A DNA stretch of 64,000 bases from Globodera rostochiensis (lineage: Eukaryota; Nematoda; Chromadorea; Rhabditida; Heteroderidae), in the NCBI GenBank assembly GCA_018350325.1, contig JAEVLN010000026.1, positions 558,001-622,000 of the forward strand. The letters run 5' to 3'. This document shows, piece after piece, positions 21,780-33,242 of the stretch (positions are counted from its first letter, which is position 1; every line of letters begins with the position of its first letter). Made by a program: the position numbers and the translations under genes. Under the pieces are notes generated by a model, which saw only the letters and a program-made list of their open reading frames with translations, had not been told where the DNA came from and did not search any database.

Positions 21780-22430
21780 CCTCAAATATATTTACAACAT
21801 TCGAAAGCTCTTAAAAGCACTTATATTTGCAAGTGAATCTTTCACGCTAGCAGCAGGAGCTACCGAGATATAGACGATTTAAATTTTTTGACACGAAAAT
21901 TTTTGAAATTTGGACTAGTCTCACGAGCAAAACTCAATTCAAACTCTTCGTAGCTGTATATATTATAGCTCAAAGGAAGCTCTGAGTGTGAAGCTCCAAA
22001 CTTTCTTTAACAAAAACTTCGAATACCATACTCCCCACGCAGATACAACTCGAAAAGTGATGGGTAGTAAAAAAAAGTCGAATGAAGCAGTTTTTTCCCG
22101 AACTCTTGCACCTTTAGCGTTGTGTTGGACAACCGGCGATGCCACTCGATGCAGAATAAGTGACCTTTCATGGCTACCGGAGGAGAGCATTTTTTAGCTC
22201 CATGCACTCTGAAAAAGTTATTCAAAAAACGCCCTAAAAAGATCGACAAAATTTGGGTTCGCCAAAGATATTTTTCAAAATTCACTATCGACGAGATGTC
22301 CCGCGACATTGCAATTCAACAATTGGATAAAAAAAAATTTAGTTTTAGAAAAAAAATTTTTGGTTGATATGTTGTGATAATTGCGAGCGACAGAGTTTGA
22401 AAATGTTTAATATTTTTCGAATAAAATTTT
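21780..22430. other. Intergenic
   Basis: Open stretches exist on both strands (e.g. 22007-22309) but none has family features, splice structure or repeats that I recognise. Confidence 0.4.
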
Positions 22431-22441
22431 CAATTTTGTCT

Positions 22442-22550
22442 TTATTTCTTTCCGGAATGTTCCATTTTAATTCTTTCTGTTCTTTTTTTCTTTGCGAGAT
22501 TCCAGGCCCACAAATTATCATCCGACGAGGGCACCGAATGTTCAGAAGTG
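22442..22550 (-). pseudogene. Orphan duplicate of the multi-HTH last exon
   Basis: A complete last-exon copy with acceptor (TTATTATAG), the family reading frame SSDDNLWAWNLAKKKRTE and stop. It lies about 740 bases downstream of gene 6's own last exon, within a duplicated block that includes intron 2 sequence. It could serve as an alternative last exon. Confidence 0.75.
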
Positions 22551-23178
22551 CTATAATAAGAAAATAATGGAAAAGATGCGCTTAAAACGAATATTTAACC
22601 TAAAATTTTAGCGCGTATCGACTTAAACCGGTTTTTGAACTATTAAATATTGTCAAAAATGGATATTTTTGACCTAAATTTTGTCCTGCGGACCAATCAC
22701 AATTAAAGTAGCTCAAAATTGTTGCATTTAAATATCAGAATTTCAACAAAATTTGAACGATTTTTGCAAAACTTACAATAATTGTCCAAAATAAAGAAAC
22801 AGAATTTTGGAACAGATTATTTTAACTACCAAAATTAGCATAAATACCAACAAATTTTATACAAATCACTTTTTTTATTTCCCAAAATCCATATGTCGAA
22901 TATTTGTCCATATTTTATTCAAAAATCCTTAAGAAACTGTAATTAAACGAAAAATGCACCTTTAAAGATCGCATTTTTAAATCTAAAAAACAGATCCCTA
23001 ATCTGATTTTTTTCATAACAAAACTTTTTCAAAAAATGTTAATTTTATTTTAATAGAGGTATGATTTTTATTTCGATTATTTGGTTATTCGTGATTTTTG
23101 ATATTTATTCATATTTAGTCATATTTTTAACATTTTTATCCACCAAAATAATAATTTGCAAATGGCTGAACAATGTCT

Positions 23179-24566
23179 TTATTTCTTCACGGAATGTTCC
23201 ATTTCAATTCTTTCTGTTCTTTTTTTCTTTGCCAGATTCCAGGCCCACAAATTATCATCCGACGAGGGCACCGAATGTTCAGAAGTGCTATAATAAGAAA
23301 ATAAGGGAAATTATGTGCTTAAAACGAATATTTAACCTAAAATTTTAGCGCACATCGACTTAAACCGGTTTTTGAACTATTAAATATTGTCAAAAATGGA
23401 TATTTTTGACCTAAATTTTGTCCTGCGGACCAATCGCAACAAATTTAGAGGGCGAGTGCGCTAAAATTTAAGTTACATATTCGTTTGTAGCGCATAAGAA
23501 AACCTATAAAAGCGGTTTTGGGTCCCTATCGTTTTCTGGGACCCTATGATCAACTAAATATTAAATTTTATTTTTTGTCGATAAATATAAATATTTTAAA
23601 ATTTGAATACTCTTTATCCGCAAAAGATGAGCCATTCTCCGGCAATGAATGTTCATCAACGGAATTTTGATTCAAAATTAGGCCGAATCGCTTTCTCCAT
23701 TTGCGTAGTGTCGAATATCCAATATTTAGAATATTAGCAATATCACGGTCACTATTTCTAGAATTTCTTCGTTTGATATTGTAATATTTTCTTATCAATT
23801 CCGATTTCTCGCTATCGGAATGTTTAAATTGCGCTAAATTAAATTTAATAATTTTTGAAAAATAAATTCAAAAAATACAATTGACGGGAAGTCCAAATTC
23901 TTTTTTCCAACGACAAAATGTTTCATCAGAAATACACAAATCTTTAGCAAGTTCCTTCCGTTCTCCCAGTTGGCACATTTTGATCTCTTCAATTCTTGCA
24001 ATAAATTCGCGCTTTTTCTTTGCATAAAAATCATTTTTTTTTTTCTGTTTGCGGCTTAAGCCAAATTCTTTTTTCCATTTATAAATTTTGTCGCGATTGA
24101 CTCCCAAATCTTTTCCAATTTTACGCTCAATTTTAACTTTTTCTGTTGCTGCGAATTTTCCTTTTTTGTTTACTTTTTCTCTCATCGCGTGAAATTTGGA
24201 AATAATTTCTCGTTTTTCTTTCTCAGAGAATTCATTTTCTTCATTAATTCCTTCAATTATTTTATCATCACTTTGATCAATGCGATCCGGGTCTTCCTGT
24301 GTAAGATTCTGATCAGTCGAATCCGAATTATAAGCTTCAACATCCTGATCTATATTGTCAGCATGATCAGCTTGTTCATTTTGTGCATTTTCTCCCGAGT
24401 TTATTGGCGATGTTTCCACTTTTATTTTTTCATGGTCATTTTCGTCCCATCCTTTCCCAAATATTTCATCAAAAGTTGGTAGAAATTCTTCAAATTGCTT
24501 TTCATTGACCGATAAAATTAAAAGTAATCCATTTAAAAATAAAAATAATATAAGCATCAAATTCAT
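23179..24566 (-). CDS. Secreted multi-HTH protein, gene 6
   Basis: Exons 24566-23879, 23833-23611 and 23287-23179 total 1020 nt (339 aa), all in frame. The start at 24566 gives signal peptide MNLMLILFLFLNGLLLILSV; an upstream in-frame ATG at 24623 would put 19 residues before it. The acidic linker follows. HTH1 is IYKWKKEFGL, HTH2 FCRWKKEFGLPV and HTH3 LRKWRKRFGL, the last with a long spacer as in copies 2 and 3. The last exon has WAWNLAKKKRTE. Intron 2 (23610-23288) is closely related to that of copy 3. The gene runs opposite to copies 2-4. Confidence 0.83.
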
Positions 24567-24569
24567 TTT

Positions 24570-25620
24570 TTTGAGTAGGAATTCTGTTAAAAATTTATTC
24601 AGCTTTAATTGAATTGAAACCAATATTATTTAATTCATAAAATATAAATAAATGCATAAATTGATTTTTTTATATTTTTTACTTAGCTTATGTCGATATA
24701 TGATGTGTATGAATGTAGTAAGATTACATGAAATTACACGTTATTGAATATCAATTTAAAACAAAAATAAAAAATATATATTATATTATATATCTCAAAC
24801 TATTTTAATGGCCAATTTATTTATGTTCTGTAAAATTAACCGATTCAGTTTAGACGTATTCTTTTTGGCTTGTGATCTCTGAAATACCGAAATCTTTACG
24901 AAAAATTGGGTAAAATTCTAAAGTTTTTGGTGATTTTAAAAACGGTAATCAAACTTGAATATTTAAAATTTGGCGACCTGTCACCAAAATTTCAAATCGA
25001 GTTAAGTAGGACCCACTAAAAATTAAACGGAATACGGGATTACGTATGTAGGCCAAAAAAAATACGGAATTACGGAATGCCCAAAAAAATAGAACACAGA
25101 ATTCGGACCAAAAAGATACGGAACAAGGAATACAGAATGCCAAAAAAAAATTCGAAACGTGGAAACGGTTCAGAGATGGCTCGGTCGGTATTCGGTATCC
25201 GGTATTTCGATAAAATATTAATACCGAAAAAAATAAGGACCCAAAATTTTTCGGTCGTATACCGAATCGGTAGGCGGTAATACCAAAAGATACTCACTCG
25301 TTGACAAGCAAATTAAGCTGGCCAAAAACTATAGAGGAGAGGGACCCTTTCGTTTGATGTCCACGCTGCGAATTGTCCGCTCGGCGAAATGCCCACACAC
25401 AAAAATTGTTAGCGCAAAATCTCGGATCGCGCTTCTTCATTTTTTTTGTTGAAAAACTCATGCTATAAATAAAATGGATCAGCGTAGTCAATGGGTATTC
25501 GTTCCCATGGATGCCGTGGTTTCGGCCAGGAATGCAAATTCGTTTTGATTGGCGCCTTCGCTTCTTGTTGGCAAGGCACGCCGTTTTGCACGAATGTTTC
25601 TATTTCTCTGTCCAGTGTCG
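24570..25620. other. Intergenic upstream of gene 6
   Basis: 24570-24790 is a diverged version of the HTH-family upstream block. 25020-25300 contains ATTACGGAAT and ATACCGAAT-type repeats related to 12785-12945. No gene recognised. Confidence 0.45.
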
Positions 25621-25630
25621 ACCATTACTA

Positions 25631-26903
25631 AAGCCACGATTTATATGGAAATCCATTTTTTTTTGCGCACTCGGAACAGCGTATAAATGCCATAAATGAT
25701 GTTTTTAGCTTTGGTTAGAGGTTCTAGAGCCCATTTTATAATCCATATTTTCCATATTTCGGGATTTTTATCCATATTTCGCCATTTTTCAAAAATTCCT
25801 TAACAAAAATGCAATAAAAACGAAAAATACACCACTAAGGATTGACTTTTTTAAAATTTTCAATAAATACACCCCTAAGGATCGACTTTTTAAAAATTTT
25901 CAAAAAATGCACCCCTAAAAATTGACTTTTTTAAAATTCAAATTTTTAAAATTCTGCTTATTTTCAAAAAATTTTCTCTGAAATGCCTTTAATTTGCATT
26001 TAAAAATTTTTATTTTTCCTATTACTTAAATTAAGAAAATCTTGCCCATTTTTTGCTATATTTGAAAAAAATTTTATCCATATTTCGTCCATATTTTGCA
26101 ATTTTTCATCCATATTTTATGCCCATCAGGGATGTGCTCTGTTCTGTTCTGATTTTCTGATTTACCAGAATTTCTGGTGATTTTGGGCACCAGAATTCTG
26201 ATTTCTGGTTTCTGGTTTTTTTTTTGCAACCAGAATTCTGATTTCTGGTTTCTGGTTTTTTAGAGAAAAAACCAGAAAAAAACCAGAAATTCTAAGTTAA
26301 AATTTTTATTTACAACACCATTTACAAATAGCCATTTTTGCAAAATTATTCATTCTTGGGCCAATTTTCTTAACAAATTGTCATTAAAAATTTAAAAAAA
26401 TTTACCGGCGGCGCCTATCGGCACCGCCGACCCCCCGCGCCCCCAAAAGAAGCAGAATTCGCAAAAAATCTGCATTTTTGAAAATTTAAAAATCGACAAA
26501 ATTTTCGAAATTTTTCTACCAAAATGTTAAAAATTCTAAAAAATTTGCTGGAAATGAACTTTTTTGGAAAATTTGATAAGAAAAATGCAATAAAAAACCC
26601 AAAAAACACCCCTAAAATCGAAATTTTTGGAGGAAAAATTGCTTAAGAAAAATGCGGGAATGATTAAAAAATTTCTGTTCTGGTTTTCTGATTTACCAGA
26701 ATTTCTGGTCGTTTTGGGCACCAGAATTCTGTTTTCTGATTTCTGATTTTTAAAAGGGGCACCAGAATTCTGATTTCTGGTTTCTGATTTTTTTTTATGC
26801 AACCAGAATTCTGATTTCTGGTTTCTGGTTTTTAAAAAGGCGACCAGAGCACATCCCTGATGCCCATATTTCGTGATTTTTAATCCATATAAATCGTGGC
26901 CCT
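25631..26903. mobile_element. TIR element (GCCACGATTTATATGG)
   Basis: The ends are GCCACGATTTATATGG near 25632 and CCATATAAATCGTGGC ending near 26903. The interior is AT-rich with CCCCTAAA words. An hAT-like MITE is nested at 26127-26859. Short relatives are at 49617-49748 and 58190-58585. It is non-autonomous: no transposase is seen. Confidence 0.7.
26127..26859. mobile_element. hAT-like MITE, 733 bp
   Basis: Termini CAGGGATGTGCTCTG and CAGAGCACATCCCTG, flanked by identical 8-base duplications ATGCCCAT (26119-26126 and 26860-26867). The interior has repeated CCAGAATTCTGATTTCTGG and one GC-rich hairpin. No coding capacity. Confidence 0.9.
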
Positions 26904-27360
26904 AACCATTACACATACTGTCGGCCCAGCTGCTTCATTTTTTTCATTCCCGGGTGACCATTATGGAATAGATAAAGGTTTTGGCCTGGTGGTTTTCCGA
27001 AATAACAACTCTTCGCCGTACATCAAGAAATTCTTTGTGATGGCGAGTTGTTCCTTGATCCGGATGAAAAGTTTCCAAAATTTCGTTTCCCACATTTCGT
27101 GGCCAACTAAGTTTGATAAAGTTAACTGACTTTTTCGATGGTTTTATCGGCTCAGGACGATTCGACGATGTCTTCGAATTTGGCAGCATTATATTGAACA
27201 GCTTCGGTTTTGCCGAAGTTTTTGGTGTTTACTTATTCTATGCCAAATTCGTACGCCAAAAGTATCAAAGACAAACGAAGCAATCTGTTCACACTGCATT
27301 GTTTTATGCCCTTTTTACTTCCGAAAATGACGAGATGGTTTATGATCCGTTAGGAGTCTG
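26900..27360 (-). pseudogene. Degraded Gypsy polyprotein segment
   Basis: The minus-strand stretch includes FLDVRRRVVISENHQAKTFI, in the position and style of the Gypsy segment between RNase H and integrase. Stops and frame changes interrupt it. It lies 3' of the clearer RT/RNase H fragment. Confidence 0.4.
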
Positions 27361-27420
27361 AACTTTCTGCCAAAGATCAATTTTTATAAAATTTCTGCAC
27401 TGCAAAATGATTGCTTGTGC

Positions 27421-27735
27421 CTACTTTTCGGTCTGAGAGTAGGTTTTCTCCGCCAGGTCATCCGATGGTTTCCGAATGAACCTCATATTTTTGATGAATT
27501 GATGGTAATGGTTCACTATTCCCAAATATGAACGCAATGACGGAACGTCTGTGGGTGCTGGCATTACCGGGATGGCTGAAATTTTCTTGGGATCCGGTCT
27601 TTTTCGTGCTTTGTCGATGATTTGACCCAAGTTTTTGATCTCATCGCGGAAGAATGAACATTTTTCCAATTTGATTCGGAATCCCCACTCTTGAAATCGC
27701 GCTAACACTTCTTCCAGATGTTTGGCGTTAGAGAA
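27421..27735 (-). pseudogene. Gypsy retrotransposon RT/RNase H fragment
   Basis: The open frame has FQEWGFRIKLEKCSFFRDEI, PDPKKISAIPVMPAPTDV and LRSYLGIVNHYHQFIKNM. These are the conserved end of Ty3/Gypsy reverse transcriptase and the connection to RNase H. No LTRs or other domains are intact, so it is a relic. Confidence 0.8.
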
Positions 27736-27956
27736 CTATTTGAGTAACAATTTTAAATAAAATTCATTCATGATGATCGTTTAATTATAGTTAAAAATTC
27801 TAAGTTTCTAGATTTTATAAACTCCATTTATTTTATTAAACTTTTAGTGCAAGGTTTGTTAAGCACCCAGATCTTTTCATAGTTAATATAAAGAAATTGA
27901 TCATGATCACATTGTAACTAATCGATATTTGAAAAAAATTATTTTATAACAAAAAA

Positions 27957-28160
27957 GGTGTCGCATAATGTGAAGACGGCCAAGCAACTTTCCCCAGCAT
28001 TTTTATGCTTTTTCCTCTCAAATTTGTTGATGAACATTTTGTACATGGCACTAAAATTGGATTTGGCCACTGGACCATATGAAATGACTTTTGCTTACGG
28101 ATTAACAAATTGGACAACCGCAAGGGATTGCAGAGATCGTACATTTTTTTCGGCCATACG
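27957..28160 (+). pseudogene. Fragment of sre receptor exon 5
   Basis: 27957-28118 is nearly identical to exon 5 of receptor A (VSHNVKTAKQLSPAFLCFFL), one substitution seen. It then jumps to a piece like exon 6 (GATTGCAGAGATCGTACAT). Acceptor AAAAAAG precedes it. No other exons are nearby. Confidence 0.85.
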
Positions 28161-29020
28161 AAAATTAATGGTATGTCTCGTCATGTTTGACTTGGCCCAC
28201 AACTCAGAAGCACATAGAAAATGATCAAAATGCTTGGGTAGAATCGAAATCCGCAGTCAAATTTGTGTTAATGTGCAAAAATTTCGAATTTTGACGAGGA
28301 TTTTTCAACAATGCAATTTTTTTGAGACTTTTGCTTATCTTCTGGGGAGGGGGGCCGGCGGTGCCGATAGGCGCAGCCGAGAAAATTTTAGTTGTTAAGA
28401 GATTTTCAAGCAAAATTTTAAAAAATTGTGGGTATTTTATGATTTTAGAATAGGAAAGGTCCCCCCACTGGGAAAATTTTTGAAGAATTTAACGATATTT
28501 GTTAAGAAAATTGGTCATTTTCAGTGAAAATTTCTAAATTTTTGAAAAATCAGGAAACCTCCCAAAAATCAGCCAAAATCAGGTAACACTGGAAATCAGC
28601 AGGAAAACTCTCAAAAATCAGGAAAACCTGTTAAATAAAGTTAGAGGTCACCCTGTCGGTTCTTGTTAAGGTATTAAAATGAACTCAAAATATTTCTAGA
28701 GCTAAAAATAGCTATTTATCTAATTAGCGTTTTTTTTTGTAAATCCCTATTATTGTTGTGATTTTTTTGTAAAAATAATTTTCTCGAAAAATTGACTTAA
28801 ACTTTTTGTATTTTCTGAATTTCATATAATAAGGCTGAAAAATTGCGTTGATCATGACACTAAAATATATTTTAAATTCTGTTCTTTTTTTCAATAAATT
28901 TTCAAAAGCCTCAAGCAAATCTAACAGTTCAATTAACAACAAAGTTATGATAGGATTTTGAATTATCTTCAAAAATAGATTTACAAAATCGGAAAACTTT
29001 TAGAAATTGTTTACTCCACA
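28160..29020. other. Intergenic with one GC-rich hairpin
   Basis: A hairpin GGCGGTGCCGATAGGCGCAGCC lies near 28357. The remainder is AT-rich with no gene recognised. Confidence 0.45.
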
Positions 29021-29021
29021 C

Positions 29022-29843
29022 TAGGGTTGAGCGGGACCGGTACCGGGACCGGGACGGGATTTCCCGGTTTTTGGTCCCGCCGGGACCGGGACCAACCGGG
29101 ACTAAATTTACACCCCTAATGATGGCATCATCGGTGTCTTAGTGGGTTGTCCTCCGGCAAGTCAAATGTTTGTGTGGGGTTCGAGTCCGCTTGAGTACGA
29201 ACATTTATGTATCCTTTTTCCTCTACTCACATAATTTTCTTCCCCGAATAATAAAAATATTTTAATAATTTTTAAATATTTTTTAGTTAAATTGCGAGCT
29301 AAATCAAAAATTTTTGAAATAAATTAATCACATCTTCCTGATTTTTTTTGCTTCAATTTTCTTAACAAATATCATTAAAATGTTCAAAAAATTTCTCCGG
29401 CGGCGCCTGTCGGCACCGCCGGACATCCTCCACTATTACGTAATTTTTTTTTTTGAAAAATTTCCGAAATTCCGAAGCAAGATGCTCAAGTTTGCTAAAA
29501 TTTTGATGAAATTTCTTAATAAAATTGAGTCAAAATTTTAAAAATTTTTATCGGCGGCACCTATCGGCACCGCCGACCCCCACCCTCCCTAAAAGTAAAG
29601 CAGAATCTCAAAAAAAAGAATGATGACGATAAATTAAAGTTCAAGACAATGAGGAAGATATTTTTGAATAACAAAAAAAAATTTTTGTTTTACCATTGAA
29701 CATTACAATAAAAAATTTTTCCCTTGAAAAGTCCCGGTTAGTCCCGGTCCCGGTTGAAAATCTTGGTCCCGGTCCCGGTTTTTCTGGTCCCGGTAAATCC
29801 CGGTCCCGGTTTTTCCCAAAAGTCCCGGTCCCGCTCAACCCTA
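29022..29843. mobile_element. hAT-like element of the TAGGGTTGAGCGGG family
   Basis: Ends TAGGGTTGAGCGGGACCGG and CCGGTCCCGCTCAACCCTA, with identical 8-base flanks CTCCACAC (29014-29021 and 29844-29851). The internal TCCCGGT-rich arms match the 208-bp element at 11821. The extra length is a nested SINE-like unit and a second hairpin unit. Confidence 0.9.
29110..29440 (+). mobile_element. tRNA-derived SINE-like element
   Basis: A-box-like GTCTTAGTGGGTTGTCC is followed by B box GGTTCGAGTCC at 29178-29188. The body ends in TTCTTAACAAATATCATT and the hairpin CGGCGGCGCCTGTCGGCACC. The order of parts matches minus-strand copies elsewhere in the window. Pol III transcription is inferred from the boxes. 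Confidence 0.65.
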
Positions 29844-30354
29844 CTCCACACTCTTCTTCCTCTTTCAAAAGTCTCTTCACTTTGCACACTATTTACCATT
29901 CTCCTTTTTATATAAGGATATAACAAAAATCAATGTTTTGAAATTTCGATACATTTTTCCCCCTCAACATCATCAGCCAATGAAAAATGAGAAATTTGGT
30001 GTGCCCCTACCACCGGCACATCTTTCCACGTCAACTTATCGTCTTCAATACATACAAAAATCTATATAAAATCAATTTTGGGCAACAGCAGGACAGACTG
30101 TTCAAATGAGTTATAGTCTATTTTTTTATTATTCTTTGAAACAAAATTTGAATATTTATTATGAAATTTAAAATCGTTGGGTATTTAATAGGAAAAACAT
30201 TTATCTAATTTATCCAGTTTCAGAGTCAATTATGAATTTGTTGTTTATATTTAATTTAAACAGAATTTCGGTGTAATTATTTGACTTAGACCGGTAGCCT
30301 GAAGGCGACATATAGTTTGAAATTTATTTGTAAAAAAATGGTTTCAATAACGGG

Positions 30355-30795
30355 TGAACGGAAAATCGGTCACCGGAAAATTGGTCACCAAGGGTTTTCG
30401 GAAAATTGGTCACCAAGGAAAATTGGTCACCAGGATATTTCGAGTTTTTCGTTCTAACTTTTTTCAAACAACTCTAAAAGCTTAGCTTTCTTTTAAAAAA
30501 AGCTTCTTCAGACTAAATGCTGTCAAATGGTATAAATTCTTCGTATTCTGTAGTCTTTTAAAAATGTTGTAAGCTGAAAAGTGGTTCGTTTCCAAGAAAA
30601 CTCGCGCCCTTTACGCTAACTTTATTTATACTAAGCCTAATTAATTGCAATTAGTATCAATCAAAAGATCTCTTCGAGCTGAGAAACAAAGCAAAAGAAA
30701 GATAAGGTTTTAGAGTTGTTTGAAAAAAGTTAGAACGAAAAACTCGAAATATCCTGGTGACCAATTTTCCTTGGTGACCAATTTTCCGGGACTCC
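30355..30795. mobile_element. Foldback element in the upstream region of HTH gene 7
   Basis: The left arm (about 30365-30480) and right arm (about 30712-30790) are long inverted repeats containing GGAAAATTGGTCACC units, then ATATTTCGAGTTTTTCGTTC. It interrupts the conserved family upstream word AATAACGTGTCA, with CAATAACG on the left and CAACAACG on the right as a likely 8-base target duplication. Confidence 0.8.
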
Positions 30796-30966
30796 AACAA
30801 CGTGTCATTTTATGTTTTCTTACTACATTTTTCACGTCATGGGAGACATTACTTAAGCTGTTCCCAATAAAATACTAAGAAAAAAATCGAACAATTTCAT
30901 TTACTTTAATTATATGGATTAAATATTTATATTCAATTCTTTCGAGCCACAAATTTATATAAGAAA

Positions 30967-32062
30967 ATGAATTTATTGCTTATATTATTTCTATTTTTAA
31001 ATGCTTCACATTTAACTTTGTCTGTTAATGAACCAAAAGTTGGGAAAATTCTACCAACTTTTGATGAAATATATGGGAAAGGATGGGACAAAGATGACCA
31101 TCAACAAATAAAAGTGGAGACATCGCCGTTAAACTCGGGAGAAAATGCACTAAATGAACAAGCTGATCATGATGACAATATAGATCAGGATGTTGAAGCT
31201 TATAATTCGGATTCGACTGATCAAAATCTTACACAGGAAGACCCGGATTGGACTGATCAGAATCTTACACAGGAAGACCCGGATCGCATTGATCAAATTA
31301 ATGATGAAAATGAATTCTCTGAGCAAGAAAAACGCGAAATTATTTCCAAATTTCACGCAATGAGAGAAGAAGTAAACAAAAAAGGAAAATTCACAGCAAC
31401 AGAAAAAGTTAAAATTGAGCGTAAAATTGGAAAAGATTTGGGAGTCAATCGCGACAAAATTTATAAATGGAAAAAAGAATTTGGCTTAAGTCGCAAAACG
31501 AAAAGAAATAAAAATAATTTTTATGAAAAGAAAAAGCGCGAATTTATTGCAAGAATGGATGAAATCAAAATGACTCAATATGGAAAACAGAATAAACTTG
31601 CTAAAGATTTGGGTATTTCTGAAAGGACATTTATTCATTGGAAAAAAGAATTTGGACTTCCCCCCTATAGTAAAAATTTTTATTATACTCAACTTTTTCA
31701 AATTTTTTATAGCGTATTCCAAAAGCGAAAAATTGAAATTAATGGGAAAATATTACAAAATTAAACAAAGAAATCCGAAAATTAATGACATTGCTATTGC
31801 CAATAAGCTTAACATTGGATACTCGTCACTACGTAGATGTAAAAAGCAATTTGTAAATTCCGTTGATGAACACCCATTTTCAGTGAATGCCGAAGCTGTT
31901 CAGTCTTGCGAGTATTTGTTTTAAATATATATTTAAATTTAATTTTTTTTAAATCACAAAATTTTTATTAGCATTTCTGAACATCCGATGCCCTCGTCGA
32001 ATGACAATTTATGGGCCTGGAATCTCGCAAAGAAAAAAAGAACAGAAGTGGAAACACTTTGA
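30967..32062 (+). CDS. Secreted multi-HTH protein, gene 7
   Basis: Exons 30967-31669, 31713-31911 and 31972-32062 total 993 nt (330 aa) in frame. Signal peptide MNLLLILFLFLNASHLTLSV. The acidic linker contains an in-frame duplication (DQNLTQEDPDWT then DQNLTQEDPDRI) absent from the other copies. HTH1 IYKWKKEFGL, HTH2 FIHWKKEFGLPP and HTH3 LRRCKKQFV, where the usual Trp is Cys. The last exon has NLWAWNLAKKKRTE and a short end (VETL). Its upstream block is split by the foldback element at 30355-30795, so its expression may differ from that of its relatives. Confidence 0.83.
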
Positions 32063-32284
32063 AAAGAAATAAAGATCAAAATGATAGTTCTTTCTTCAGC
32101 ATAAAAACGCATATTTTATTATTTGAAATATGAAATAAAGAGTAGCATTCAACAACGTTTCATTTTAGTTTTTTTTAAACATTTACACACATTCTATAAC
32201 AACCCGATTTAATGTACTTAATAAACTAGTGGAAGCTAGGGCATGCGTGTGAATAGATAAAAGCTGTGTACCCTCTCCACATGA

Positions 32285-32735
32285 AACTAGGACAATCCGT
32301 CAGAGGAGAATCCGTCAGAGGACAATCCGTCAGAGGACAATCCGTCAGAGGACAATCCGTCAGAGGGCAATCCGTCAGAGGACAATCCGTCAGAGGACAA
32401 TCCGTCAGAGGACAATCCGTCAGAGGACAATCCGTCAGAGGACAATCCGTCAGTGGACAATCCGTCAGTGGACAATCCGTCAGTGGACAATCCGTCAGAG
32501 GACAATCCGTCAGAGGACAATCCGTCAGAGGAGAATCCGTCAGAGGACAATCCGTCAGAGGACAATCCGTCAGAGGACAATCCGTCAGAGGACAATCCGT
32601 CAGAGGACAATCCGTCAGAGGATAATCCGTCAGAGGACAATCCGTCAGAGGACAATCCGTCAGAGGACAATCCGTCAGAGGACAATCCGTCAGTGGACAA
32701 TCCGTCAGTGCCCAATCCGTCAGAGGACAATTCGT
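32285..32735. repeat. 15-bp minisatellite (GGACAATCCGTCAGA)
   Basis: About 30 tandem units with scattered single-base variants (GAGAATCC, GTCAGTGG). Because the unit is a multiple of three and lacks stops, several frames stay open on both strands. The repetitive open frames here are not evidence of a protein. Confidence 0.97.
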
Positions 32736-33242
32736 CAGAAAATTGTTCTTTTTAAAAAACGTTTAAATTTTATTACGCTTGCTTCACGCGCTCGCCCGCC
32801 TTTTAGACTGGGCATCGCCCGCCCACAATTTTGAAAGTTCGTCCAAAAGTTGTCGGCCTAGGCTGTGCTGCGCATGCTAAGCCGTACAGTCTGCCCACTT
32901 TTTGTGCTAAACTTAACGAATACGCAACAACAAAAAAAAAAAATCCGATTTCCAATGAAAGGGTCTTGAAAATAATTTTTTGCACTTTAATGAATTTCAT
33001 ATAATGCCACTTTTTAATTAATGGTGTGTGAAACTGACGACTTAAAAATTGTTAGAGCTTTTATTAATTTACAAATGTTAACAAAATTCTAACCAAAAGT
33101 GCCGAGAAGATACAAATTTTTATTATTCCCACACTTTTTTGCTTGTTCATTTCACATTGCATTTCCCATGGTCGGAAACATTAACACCAAATGGCGATTA
33201 TAAAATTAAAATTATTCATTATTTGTGTCACAAATTTATAAA

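Noticed and set aside
29150..29200. Possible functional tRNA gene
   Set aside because: A- and B-box-like motifs are present, but no acceptor stem closes; the same head recurs with SINE-like bodies.
32285..32735. Minisatellite as a centromeric satellite
   Set aside because: The array is only about 450 bases and sits between ordinary genes.
32266..32755. Long repetitive open frames on both strands (GQSVRGQSVR and SSDGLSSDGL type)
   Set aside because: They are a by-product of a 15-bp minisatellite without stop codons; there are no splice sites or family features.
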